In this document: positions 1-6,980 of the stretch, one piece after another
Numbering within the stretch: position 1 is the first letter of the stretch
Layout: each line of letters begins with the position of its first letter
NCBI GenBank assembly: GCA_938084875.1
Contig: CALKFX010000080.1
Coordinates: forward strand, 1 to 28,061
Origin: an uncultured Flavobacteriales bacterium
GTDB taxonomy: Bacteria; Bacteroidota; Bacteroidia; Flavobacteriales_D; Parvicellaceae
Length of the DNA stretch: 28,061 bases
Reading direction: 5' to 3'
Translations under genes and position numbers: made by a program
Notes under the pieces: model-generated
Seen by the model: the letters and a program-made list of their open reading frames with translations, nothing else
What the model was told of the DNA's origin: nothing
Database searches by the model: none

Positions 1-1
1 A

Positions 2-1750
2 AACTTTAATTCTGAGCTTGAAGAAATGAAAACTTCAATGCTTAACAAAAAGTCTTTAGGCTGGGAAGACAAAAGCTTATTGGAAAACTATATTAAAAAG
101 CAGAAGGAGATGCAAAAAGAATTAGAAAAGCTTAAAAATCAACTTCAAAAGGAATTTTCAGAAAGCCAAATAGAAAAAAACAAGGAGATTCTAAAAAAAC
201 AAGAACAAATCAGTAAAATGATGGAGGAGCTTATGTCGGATGAAATGAAAAAGCTATTCGATGAGCTAAGTAAATTGTCAGAAGAAATGAATAAAGATAA
301 AATCCTAAAGAAATTAGAAGATGTTGATTTTGCCCAAGAAGACATGCTTAAGGAACTTAACAGAACGATTGAGCATTTTAAAAAAATGGAGATTGAACAA
401 AAAGCTAAAGACCTTTCGCAAGAGCTTAAAGATCTTTCTAAAAAACAAAGCCTATTGATGGAAAAAACTATCGATAAAGATGTTTCAGGATTTGAAAAAA
501 ATAAACTACAAGAAAAAATAAAAGAGGGCTTTAATAAAATTCAAAGCGAACTCTCCGATTTAAAAAACAAAAATAATGAGCTTTCTAAGCCTTTAAAAAT
601 TGAAACCGAAGAAAGTGAAAAGAAAATAAACCAATCTATAGAAGAGTCTCTTGAAAAAATCGGTGAAAACAAAATGAAAAAAGCTAGTGAAAAACAAGGA
701 GAAACCAGTAAAAGCCTTGATGAATTAGCAGCATCTATGAAAAAACTAAGTAAAGGGGGTGGGGACAAGCCCGAAGAGGACATGGAGTCTTTAAGGGTTT
801 TACTTGAGCAATTAATAACTTTTTCTTTAGACCAGGAAGAGGTACTTGCTGATTTAAAATCAACAAAGACACAGGATCCAAAATATATAGACATAGGACA
901 ACAACAAAGAAAGCTTAGTGATAAAATACAAATAATTGACGATTCTTTAACCGCTTTAGCGCTAAGGCAAATTATGTTAAGTGGAAAAATAAACAAAGAG
1001 GTGCAAAGCATAAAGCGTTCTTTAAAAAAGAGCATTAAAAGCCTTACTGAACGAAAGACAAAAAACGCACAAATTGAACAGCAAACAGTAATGATGCACG
1101 CCAACGAACTTGGTCTTTTGTTAAGTGAAATAATAAATCAAATGCAGCAAAACATGCCTGGCTCTGGGCAGTGTAATAAGCCTGGGGGTAAAAACAAAAA
1201 ACCCGGAAATGGCCTGCCTAAAAATGCAGAGCAACTTAAACAACAAATTGAGGCAATGAAAAAATTTATGAAGGGTCAAAAAGATGGAAAAAAACCTGGT
1301 GAAAGCAGCGCTTCATTTGAGCAACTTGGAAGAATGGCCGCCCAGCAAGCTGCAATTAAAAAACAACTTCAAGAATTATCTCAAGAATTGAATAAAGATG
1401 GTTCTGGAAAAGGAAACGCACTAAAAGATTTAATTAAAAAAATAGAAGCTTCAGAAGATGAAATCATAAATAACGATATTTCCTTGTCTACTTTAAAGAG
1501 GCAAGAAGAAATAAAGGTTAAGCTATTAGAGCTAGATAAGGCCACAAAAGAACAGGAAGAAGAAGAAAAAAGAGAAGCAAAAGAATCGCTGGAAGACTAC
1601 AAAAAAAATAATTCTGTTTTGTTTGAAGAGTATTTACAAATTAAAAAGGGGGAAACAGAACTTTTAAAAACTATTCCTCCAAATTTGAAACCTTATTACA
1701 AAAACAAAGTAAATGAGTACTTTAAATCTATTGAAAAAGATTATGATTAG
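2..1750 (+). CDS. Coiled-coil protein, DUF4175-like, C-terminal part (5' partial)
   Basis: The reading frame is open to the left edge of the window (codons for N-F-N-S-E-L-E-E precede the first ATG at 26), so this is the C-terminal 582 residues of a longer protein and the true start lies upstream. The visible part is almost entirely Lys/Glu/Gln-rich heptad-like helix, expected to form long coiled coils, with a Gly/Pro/Lys-rich low-complexity linker near residues 385-405. No membrane segment is visible here. The identification as the tail of the large Bacteroidota DUF4175 proteins, whose N-terminus carries membrane segments, rests on composition and on the neighbours: in flavobacteria such a gene commonly precedes an anti-sigma-like ATPase, ybeY and mnmG. 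The function is not known. Its stop overlaps the start of the next gene, suggesting coupled translation. The coding call is certain; the family name is less so. Confidence 0.75.
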   Translation, partial: NFNSELEEMKTSMLNKKSLGWEDKSLLENYIKKQKEMQKELEKLKNQLQKEFSESQIEKNKEILKKQEQISKMMEELMSDEMKKLFDELSKLSEEMNKDKILKKLEDVDFAQEDMLKELNRTIEHFKKMEIEQKAKDLSQELKDLSKKQSLLMEKTIDKDVSGFEKNKLQEKIKEGFNKIQSELSDLKNKNNELSKPLKIETEESEKKINQSIEESLEKIGENKMKKASEKQGETSKSLDELAASMKKLSKGGGDKPEEDMESLRVLLEQLITFSLDQEEVLADLKSTKTQDPKYIDIGQQQRKLSDKIQIIDDSLTALALRQIMLSGKINKEVQSIKRSLKKSIKSLTERKTKNAQIEQQTVMMHANELGLLLSEIINQMQQNMPGSGQCNKPGGKNKKPGNGLPKNAEQLKQQIEAMKKFMKGQKDGKKPGESSASFEQLGRMAAQQAAIKKQLQELSQELNKDGSGKGNALKDLIKKIEASEDEIINNDISLSTLKRQEEIKVKLLELDKATKEQEEEEKREAKESLEDYKKNNSVLFEEYLQIKKGETELLKTIPPNLKPYYKNKVNEYFKSIEKDYD

Positions 1751-2159
1751 TGCTTTAAACCCCGTGGAAAACAAACTATGCCTGCTGTCTAACCCCAAAA
1801 GCTTGCTTTCTCTTGAAAGCTGGGTTAATGCTCTGTGTGAATACCACTCCATTGGTGTAGAAATTTACGGAAATATATTAATTGCTCTTTCAGAAGCTGT
1901 AAACAATGCTATAATTCATGGAAACAAAAATATTGTTGATAAAGAAGCGTTAGTCATTGCTTCTTTTACTGATGGTTTATTAACATTTACTGTTACTGAT
2001 CAAGGAGCTGGGTTTAATTTCTTAGACCTGCCAGACCCAACGCTTCCTGAAAACATAGAAAAGCCTCAGGGAAGGGGAATCTTTTTAATGAACCACCTTT
2101 CCGATGGTGTTGTTTTTCAAGAGCCTGGAAATGCGGTAGAGATTTCATTTAAAATTTAA
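1743..2159 (+). CDS. Anti-sigma-factor-like HATPase (GHKL ATP-binding protein)
   Basis: A 138-residue stand-alone GHKL ATPase domain of the RsbW/SpoIIAB serine-kinase anti-sigma type. The N-box is visible as E51-AVNN with H59, the G1 box as D86-x-G88-x-G90 in TDQGAGF, and the G2 box as GRGIFLM at 110-116. Members either phosphorylate an anti-anti-sigma partner or act as simple ATP-binding modules; no STAS partner lies in the window, so the target is unknown. I chose the ATG at 1743, which overlaps the stop of the coiled-coil gene, over the in-frame ATG at 1713: the shorter form has the usual size for this group, and the extra ten residues would lie wholly inside the upstream gene. ybeY follows with no gap. 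Confidence 0.88.
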   Translation: MISALNPVENKLCLLSNPKSLLSLESWVNALCEYHSIGVEIYGNILIALSEAVNNAIIHGNKNIVDKEALVIASFTDGLLTFTVTDQGAGFNFLDLPDPTLPENIEKPQGRGIFLMNHLSDGVVFQEPGNAVEISFKI

Positions 2160-2591
2160 TTGTTGAGCATTTTTTTTCACAAAGAAAATGTTTCATTTTC
2201 TACAGACGAAGAGTTTGTTGTAAAATGGGTTAAAGAAAGTGTTAAGTCTCTTGGGTTTGCTGTGGGAGAGCTATCTTTTATTTTTTGCTCTGACGAGTAT
2301 CTTAAAGAAATAAATATTAAATATTTAAATCACGATTATTTTACCGATGTTATTACTTTTGACTTCTCCAAGGAAAAGTTACTTTTTGGCGATATATATA
2401 TATCGACTGACAGAGTAAGAGAAAACTCAAATACATATAACACCTATTTTAATGAAGAATTGTTTAGGGTTATAATACATGGTGTTCTACATTTGTGTGG
2501 TTTTAATGATAAAACTGAAGAGGAAAAAAACTTAATTAGATCTAAAGAAAATGAGTTTTTATCTTTAATTAACTGGAAAACAAGGGTTTAG
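2160..2591 (+). CDS. ybeY: Endoribonuclease YbeY (rRNA maturation factor)
   Basis: A metal-dependent single-strand endoribonuclease involved in 16S rRNA 3' maturation and ribosome quality control, 143 residues. The metal-site motif is HGVLHLCGFND with H107 and H111; the third ligand, His in most bacteria, falls at N116/D117. A motif ending in Asp-Lys is the form I know from flavobacterial YbeY. The conserved NHDYFTDVITFDF and GDIYIS stretches are present. The start is taken as TTG at 2160, directly after the upstream stop; a second TTG at 2163 is equally possible and changes one residue. There is no ATG before the conserved region. Its place between the HATPase and mnmG matches flavobacterial gene order. 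Confidence 0.93.
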   Translation: MLSIFFHKENVSFSTDEEFVVKWVKESVKSLGFAVGELSFIFCSDEYLKEINIKYLNHDYFTDVITFDFSKEKLLFGDIYISTDRVRENSNTYNTYFNEELFRVIIHGVLHLCGFNDKTEEEKNLIRSKENEFLSLINWKTRV

Positions 2592-2594
2592 CCC

Positions 2595-2610
2595 TGTTTC
2601 ACGTGAAACA
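2595..2610. other. parS: parS centromere-like site 1 (perfect palindrome)
   Basis: The 16-bp sequence TGTTTCACGTGAAACA is a perfect palindrome and an exact match to the classical ParB-binding parS consensus (TGTTNCACGTGNAACA). It lies in the 21-bp gap between the ybeY stop and the mnmG ATG, two bases before the start codon. parS loads the ParB CTPase clamp for chromosome segregation and normally lies near oriC. No parA or parB gene is in the window, so function is inferred from the sequence match alone. Confidence 0.85.
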
Positions 2611-2612
2611 AT

Positions 2613-4484
2613 ATGCTAAAAGAATATGACATAATTGTTGTTGGAGCCGGACACGCTGGAAACGAAGCTGCTGCGAGTGCTGCCAAAATGGGGTCAAGTG
2701 TTTTGCTTATTACAATGAACATGGAGACTATTGGGCAAATGAGCTGCAATCCCGCAATTGGAGGAATTGCCAAAGGGCAAATAGTAAGAGAAATTGATGC
2801 TCTTGGTGGGCAAACAGGATATGTAACTGACTTAAGTGCTATTCAATATAAGCTTTTAAACCGTTCCAAAGGGCCTGCAATGTGGAGCCCAAGAGCACAA
2901 TGCGATAGAAAAATGTTTAGCAACATATGGAGAAAAACTCTAGAAAACATTTCAAACTTAGATTTTTGGCAGGATGTAGTGCAAGAAATAATTGTAGAAA
3001 AAAATAAAGTTGTTGGCGTGAAAACATCAATGGGTGTTGAAATTAAATCCAAGGCGGTTGTTTTGAACAGCGGAACATTTTTAAATGGTAGTATCCACCT
3101 TGGGGAAAAACAATTTGGAGGAGGGAGAATGGGAGACAAAGCTATTAAGGGAATTACTGCACAGTTAGAGTCTTTAGGCTTTAAGTCTGGGAGAATGAAG
3201 ACCGGAACACCCGCAAGAGTAGACGGCAGGTCTATAAATTTCACTGTTATGGAAGAACAACCAGGTGATGTTAACCCTGGAAAGTTTTCTTATTTTAATC
3301 ATACAACTAGCCTTTCAAAACAAAAAAGTTGTTTTATTACTTATACTAATCAAAACACGCACGAGATTTTGAAAGAGGGTTTTGATAGAAGCCCGCTTTT
3401 TAACGGCGCTATTAAGTCTGTAGGGCCTAGATACTGCCCTTCCATAGAGGATAAAATAAATAGATTTAGCCATAGGCCAAGGCACCAAATATTTGCAGAG
3501 CCTGAGGGTTGGGATACTATAGAATTTTATATAAACGGTTTTTCGAGTAGCCTTCCTGAAGAAATACAGCTTAGTGGACTCAGAACTATAAAGGGTTTTG
3601 AAAAAGCAAAAATGTTTAGACCTGGCTATGCTGTAGAGTATGACTATTTTCCACCTACTCAACTGAAACATAGTTTGGAAACGAAACTTATAGAAAACCT
3701 TTATTTTAGTGGGCAAATAAACGGAACCACCGGCTATGAAGAGGCTGCGTGTCAAGGGTTAATGGCTGGAATAAATGCTCATTTAAAGATAAAAAATAAG
3801 GCGCCTTTTGTGTTAAGCAGAGATGAAGCATATATTGGAGTATTAATTGATGACTTAATTACCAAGGGAACTGAAGAGCCATACAGAATGTTTACTTCAA
3901 GAGCTGAGTATCGAATATTGCTCAGACAAGATAATGCAGACATTAGGCTTTCTAAAAAATCTTACGATTTAGGCTTTTTAGAAAAAATCAAACTTGAACA
4001 AGTGGAAGAAAAAGCAGAAATGACTAATAAGTTAATGCGATTTACAAAAAAACTTTCTGTTTCTCCTGATGAAATAAATGATACTCTAAGAAAAAAAAGT
4101 GGGAGTGAAATAAAGCAAAAAGTAAAAGCTCCAAGCATAATTTCCAGACCAAATATTGGGATAAATGATGTGATTAAAAACAATAAAAAATTAAAAAAAT
4201 TCATAAAAGAAAATTTAATAAGCGAGGGTGCGCTAGAACAGGTTGAAATAGATTTAAAGTACAGCGGATACATTAACAGAGAAAAAGAAAACGCTGATAA
4301 ATTAAAAAGACTGGAGTACGTAAAGATACCAGAAGATATTGACTACTTTAAGTTTTCTTCTCTATCTAACGAATCTAAAGAAAAACTAAACGAAGTTAAG
4401 CCTGTCAATATTGGCCAAGCGGCTAGAATAAGCGGCATAAAGCCGTCTGATGTTTCAATTTTATTAATTTATTTAGGAAGGTAA
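2613..4484 (+). CDS. mnmG: tRNA uridine-34 carboxymethylaminomethyl modification enzyme MnmG (GidA)
   Basis: The FAD-binding subunit that, with the GTPase MnmE, installs the (carboxymethyl)aminomethyl group at wobble U34 of certain tRNAs. The 623-residue length is normal. The N-terminal Rossmann motif GAGHAGNEAA lies at 11-20. It is followed by the family signatures around MSCNPAIGGIAKGQIVREID, the RMKTGTPARVDGRS stretch, the GQINGTTGYEEAACQG motif and the TSRAEYRILLRQDNAD segment. The C-terminal helical domain that contacts MnmE and tRNA is complete, ending in GIKPSDVSILLIYLGR. It has its own ATG and is bracketed by parS-like sites at 2595 and 4485. mnmG is often close to the replication origin in bacteria. 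Confidence 0.98.
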   Translation: MLKEYDIIVVGAGHAGNEAAASAAKMGSSVLLITMNMETIGQMSCNPAIGGIAKGQIVREIDALGGQTGYVTDLSAIQYKLLNRSKGPAMWSPRAQCDRKMFSNIWRKTLENISNLDFWQDVVQEIIVEKNKVVGVKTSMGVEIKSKAVVLNSGTFLNGSIHLGEKQFGGGRMGDKAIKGITAQLESLGFKSGRMKTGTPARVDGRSINFTVMEEQPGDVNPGKFSYFNHTTSLSKQKSCFITYTNQNTHEILKEGFDRSPLFNGAIKSVGPRYCPSIEDKINRFSHRPRHQIFAEPEGWDTIEFYINGFSSSLPEEIQLSGLRTIKGFEKAKMFRPGYAVEYDYFPPTQLKHSLETKLIENLYFSGQINGTTGYEEAACQGLMAGINAHLKIKNKAPFVLSRDEAYIGVLIDDLITKGTEEPYRMFTSRAEYRILLRQDNADIRLSKKSYDLGFLEKIKLEQVEEKAEMTNKLMRFTKKLSVSPDEINDTLRKKSGSEIKQKVKAPSIISRPNIGINDVIKNNKKLKKFIKENLISEGALEQVEIDLKYSGYINREKENADKLKRLEYVKIPEDIDYFKFSSLSNESKEKLNEVKPVNIGQAARISGIKPSDVSILLIYLGR

Positions 4485-4500
4485 GGTTTCACGTGGAACA
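4485..4500. other. parS: parS centromere-like site 2 (15 of 16 match)
   Basis: GGTTTCACGTGGAACA matches the degenerate parS consensus TGTTNCACGTGNAACA at every fixed position except the first (G for T). It begins one base after the mnmG stop, and its central GTG (4493-4495) is the best start codon for the downstream methyltransferase. Together with the perfect site at 2595 it brackets mnmG at a spacing of about 1.9 kb. Two such matches this close are unlikely by chance in AT-rich DNA. ParB binding is inferred. Confidence 0.75.
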
Positions 4501-5395
4501 TGAGTTAGAAAAAATAAAAGCCTGTGCAATTTGTGGTGGTGAATCATATAAAAAACATATCGAGGGAAAGGACCATAATGTTAGTGGAAGACTCTTTACA
4601 ATAAGCGAATGTTTGGACTGTGGCTTTAGGTTTACCAACCCCCGACCAAAAGAGGAGTATATATACAAATACTACCAAAGCAAAGACTACATTTCACACA
4701 GTTCTACAAAAAAAGGAATCATTAACAAGGTTTATCACCTGGTTAGACACTATCAATTTTATAAAAAAAGATCGATAATTCATAAACTATCCAATATAAA
4801 AAAAGGTAAAATATTGGATATAGGATGTGGCACTGGAGACTTTTTGAAATATATGCAATCCTCAGGGTGGGAAACCGATGGGGTTGAAACAGACAAGGGG
4901 GCAAAATTAGTTGCTGAAAAAAACATTGGTAAAAAAATAGAAAAAAGCCTGGACCATTTAAAAGAAGAAAAAAAATATGATGTTATTTCTATGTGGCACG
5001 TATTAGAGCATGTTTACAACATAAAAGACTACCTAAAAAAAATAAATAAATTATTGAAAAAGGGCGGCGTGCTGGTTGTTGGAGTTCCTAATTGTGCCTC
5101 TTATGATGCTAAAAAATATAAAGAAAACTGGGTTGCATACGACCTTCCTATACATTTATCTCACTTCCAAAAAAACAATATTAAAGAATTGGCAAAAAAG
5201 AACAGCTTTGAATTAAAATATATTAAACCGCTAATATTCGACGCCTACTATATTGGAATGCTTAGTGCGAAAAAATCAGGTTCTTCCACTATTGTTGGCT
5301 TTTTTAATGGATTAGTGTCGAATTTGAGAGCAAAAAAGTCTGGAGAATACTCAAGTTTAATATATTTTCTTTTTAAACAGGGTTTAAAGCCTTAA
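4493..5395 (+). CDS. Class I SAM-dependent methyltransferase with N-terminal zinc ribbon
   Basis: A 300-residue protein. Cys11, Cys14, Cys40 and Cys43 form a CxxC...CxxC zinc-ribbon-like module, followed by a FTNPRP motif and a class I methyltransferase fold. SAM motif I is ILDIGCGTGDF at about 107-117, and MWHVLEH at about 166 is a typical Methyltransf_11/23-type segment. Proteins of this layout are a standing downstream neighbour of mnmG in flavobacteria, but the substrate is unknown; related zinc-ribbon methyltransferases act on nucleotide sugars or other small molecules. The start is GTG at 4493, inside the parS-like site; no in-frame ATG exists before the first zinc-ribbon Cys. Downstream is a short G-rich spacer and then the convergent gpsA. 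Confidence 0.9.
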   Translation: MEHELEKIKACAICGGESYKKHIEGKDHNVSGRLFTISECLDCGFRFTNPRPKEEYIYKYYQSKDYISHSSTKKGIINKVYHLVRHYQFYKKRSIIHKLSNIKKGKILDIGCGTGDFLKYMQSSGWETDGVETDKGAKLVAEKNIGKKIEKSLDHLKEEKKYDVISMWHVLEHVYNIKDYLKKINKLLKKGGVLVVGVPNCASYDAKKYKENWVAYDLPIHLSHFQKNNIKELAKKNSFELKYIKPLIFDAYYIGMLSAKKSGSSTIVGFFNGLVSNLRAKKSGEYSSLIYFLFKQGLKP

Positions 5396-5481
5396 AACTG
5401 CTTTGGTGTGTTTGAGGGTTTAAAAAAAATAGTAGAGGCGACAGAGGGGCTTTGGAGAAGGGGGTTGCAACCTGTTGATTT

Positions 5482-6462
5482 TCAAGAAATTAACTTCTCA
5501 AGCTTTTTTAATTGTGCTTTAGGGTCTTTTTCTTTGTATAAAATATTGTAAGTTGAAGATATTATTGGTATTTGTTTTGTTTGCTTTATTTTTTTTAGTC
5601 TAGTGTAAATGGATTTGGCTGCAGGAAGGCCTTCGGCAACCATGGTCATTTTTTCTATAGCGTTATCTACCGAGTATCCTTTTCCAATTAAAACACCTAG
5701 CGATCTATTTCTACTATGGGGCGAGTAACAGGTTACTAAAAGATCTCCCAAATATGCAGGTTGAGAAATAGTTCTATCTTTTGGGTCTAGCAATTGTAGT
5801 AGGCGTTTCATTTCGTTGGCACATGACGTGGTTAAAACAGCTATAAAGTTATCTCCATAGCCTAATCCAGAAGACACGCCAATTAATATTGCATAAATGT
5901 TTTTTAGAATTGCCGCATACTCTGTGCCAATAATGTCATTGGATGTTTTGGTGTTGATGAACTTTGTGTTAAATATGTTTTTTATGTGTGGCTGTATGTC
6001 AGTGTTGTTGATGGAAACTGTTAAATAACTCTGTTTTTCAAGAGCTACCTCTTCTGCGTGACAAGGGCCTGAAATGACACCATAATTAAGATTTGGAGAG
6101 ATTGAATTAAAAAAATCATGAGGAGTTGAGTTTTTTTCTGGAATAACACCCTTCACAGCAGAAAGAACAGTTTTATTACTAAGAATATCTCCTTTGTTTT
6201 TAAATACAGAATAAATAAACTCAGATGGAATTGCAACAATAACCAGGTCGCTACTATGAATTATTTCATCAATATCGTTATAAAAAGTAATGTTTTTGGT
6301 ATTTAACTTACAATTAGTAAGGTATTTGGTGTTTCTCTTTTTAAGAAGAATTTGGTTTTTAAGCCGTTCTCTTCTAACCCACCAGTTTACGTGATTTTTT
6401 TTTGACAAAATAGAAACAATTGCCGTTCCCCAGCTACCTGCGCCAATGACTGATAATTTCAT
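5482..6462 (-). CDS. gpsA: Glycerol-3-phosphate dehydrogenase [NAD(P)+]
   Basis: Reduces dihydroxyacetone phosphate to sn-glycerol-3-phosphate, the backbone for phospholipids. The 326 residues begin with the Rossmann motif GAGSWG at 7-12. They continue with a SAVKG segment carrying the expected active-site lysine, the GPCHAEEVA stretch and the C-terminal domain with NEMKRLLQ and YLGDLLVTCYSPHSRNR, all signatures of the family. The length is normal. It is the last gene of a minus-strand operon; its ATG overlaps the stop of idi by four bases (ATGA), implying coupled translation. Confidence 0.97.
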   Translation of the reverse strand: MKLSVIGAGSWGTAIVSILSKKNHVNWWVRRERLKNQILLKKRNTKYLTNCKLNTKNITFYNDIDEIIHSSDLVIVAIPSEFIYSVFKNKGDILSNKTVLSAVKGVIPEKNSTPHDFFNSISPNLNYGVISGPCHAEEVALEKQSYLTVSINNTDIQPHIKNIFNTKFINTKTSNDIIGTEYAAILKNIYAILIGVSSGLGYGDNFIAVLTTSCANEMKRLLQLLDPKDRTISQPAYLGDLLVTCYSPHSRNRSLGVLIGKGYSVDNAIEKMTMVAEGLPAAKSIYTRLKKIKQTKQIPIISSTYNILYKEKDPKAQLKKLEKLIS

Positions 6463-6980
6463 AAAGTGTTTCTGTGTGAGTTAACAACCTCTCTAAAACA
6501 AATCTTAAACCACTCTGTATAATTTTCAGGAGTTGTTTTAATTTCGTTTCCAATGTCTTCAAGAGTTTTATAAGTATACCCTTCTACTTCTTCTGGGTTT
6601 ATAATAGGTAACTCATTAGTGAAACCAAAAAAAACATGATCAAACTCGTGTTCGTATAGGTTGTTGTCAAGCTTGGCTTTGTAAATGAAGTCAAATTGTT
6701 TTTTAAGAGCGCTTCGCATTCCCATTTCCTCTAACAGCCTTCTTTTCGCAGCTTCCTTTGTTTTTTCGTTTTGTCTTGGGTGGCTGCAGCAGGTGTTGGT
6801 CCATAGTCCGCCAGAATGGTATTTATTAACTGCTCTTCTTTGTAAAAGAAGTTCGTTTTTGTTATTAAAAATAAAGACAGAAAACGCCCTGTGAAGAAGG
6901 CCTTTAACATGGGCTTCTTGCTTCTCCATGGTGCCAATCTCATTATCGTTGTTATCTACTAAAATTACTTTTTCTATCAT
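6459..6980 (-). CDS. idi: Isopentenyl-diphosphate delta-isomerase, type I
   Basis: A Nudix-fold enzyme that interconverts isopentenyl and dimethylallyl diphosphate for isoprenoid synthesis (quinones, undecaprenyl carrier, carotenoids). The 173 residues carry the TNTCCSHPR motif at 61-69 with the catalytic cysteine (C64/C65), the Nudix-like EAAKRRLLEEMG segment and the YEHEFDHVFF stretch that carries the catalytic Glu. The sequence matches type I isomerase, not the FMN-dependent type II. It overlaps both neighbours by four bases: its ATG sits in the stop region of the M28 peptidase gene, and gpsA starts on its own stop. Confidence 0.96.
   Translation of the reverse strand: MIEKVILVDNNDNEIGTMEKQEAHVKGLLHRAFSVFIFNNKNELLLQRRAVNKYHSGGLWTNTCCSHPRQNEKTKEAAKRRLLEEMGMRSALKKQFDFIYKAKLDNNLYEHEFDHVFFGFTNELPIINPEEVEGYTYKTLEDIGNEIKTTPENYTEWFKICFREVVNSHRNTL

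Noticed and set aside
541..1104. 187-codon open frame antisense to the coiled-coil gene
   Set aside because: It mirrors the Lys/Glu-rich helical gene, giving a Ser/Phe/Leu-rich product with no motif; such antisense openness is expected there.
1713..1742. Upstream ATG start for the HATPase
   Set aside because: The ten extra residues lie wholly inside the coiled-coil gene, and the shorter form has the usual family length.
2390..2405. 16-bp palindrome CGATATATATATATCG inside ybeY
   Set aside because: It encodes the conserved YbeY stretch G-D-I-Y-I-S, so protein constraint plus AT-rich codon choice explains it.
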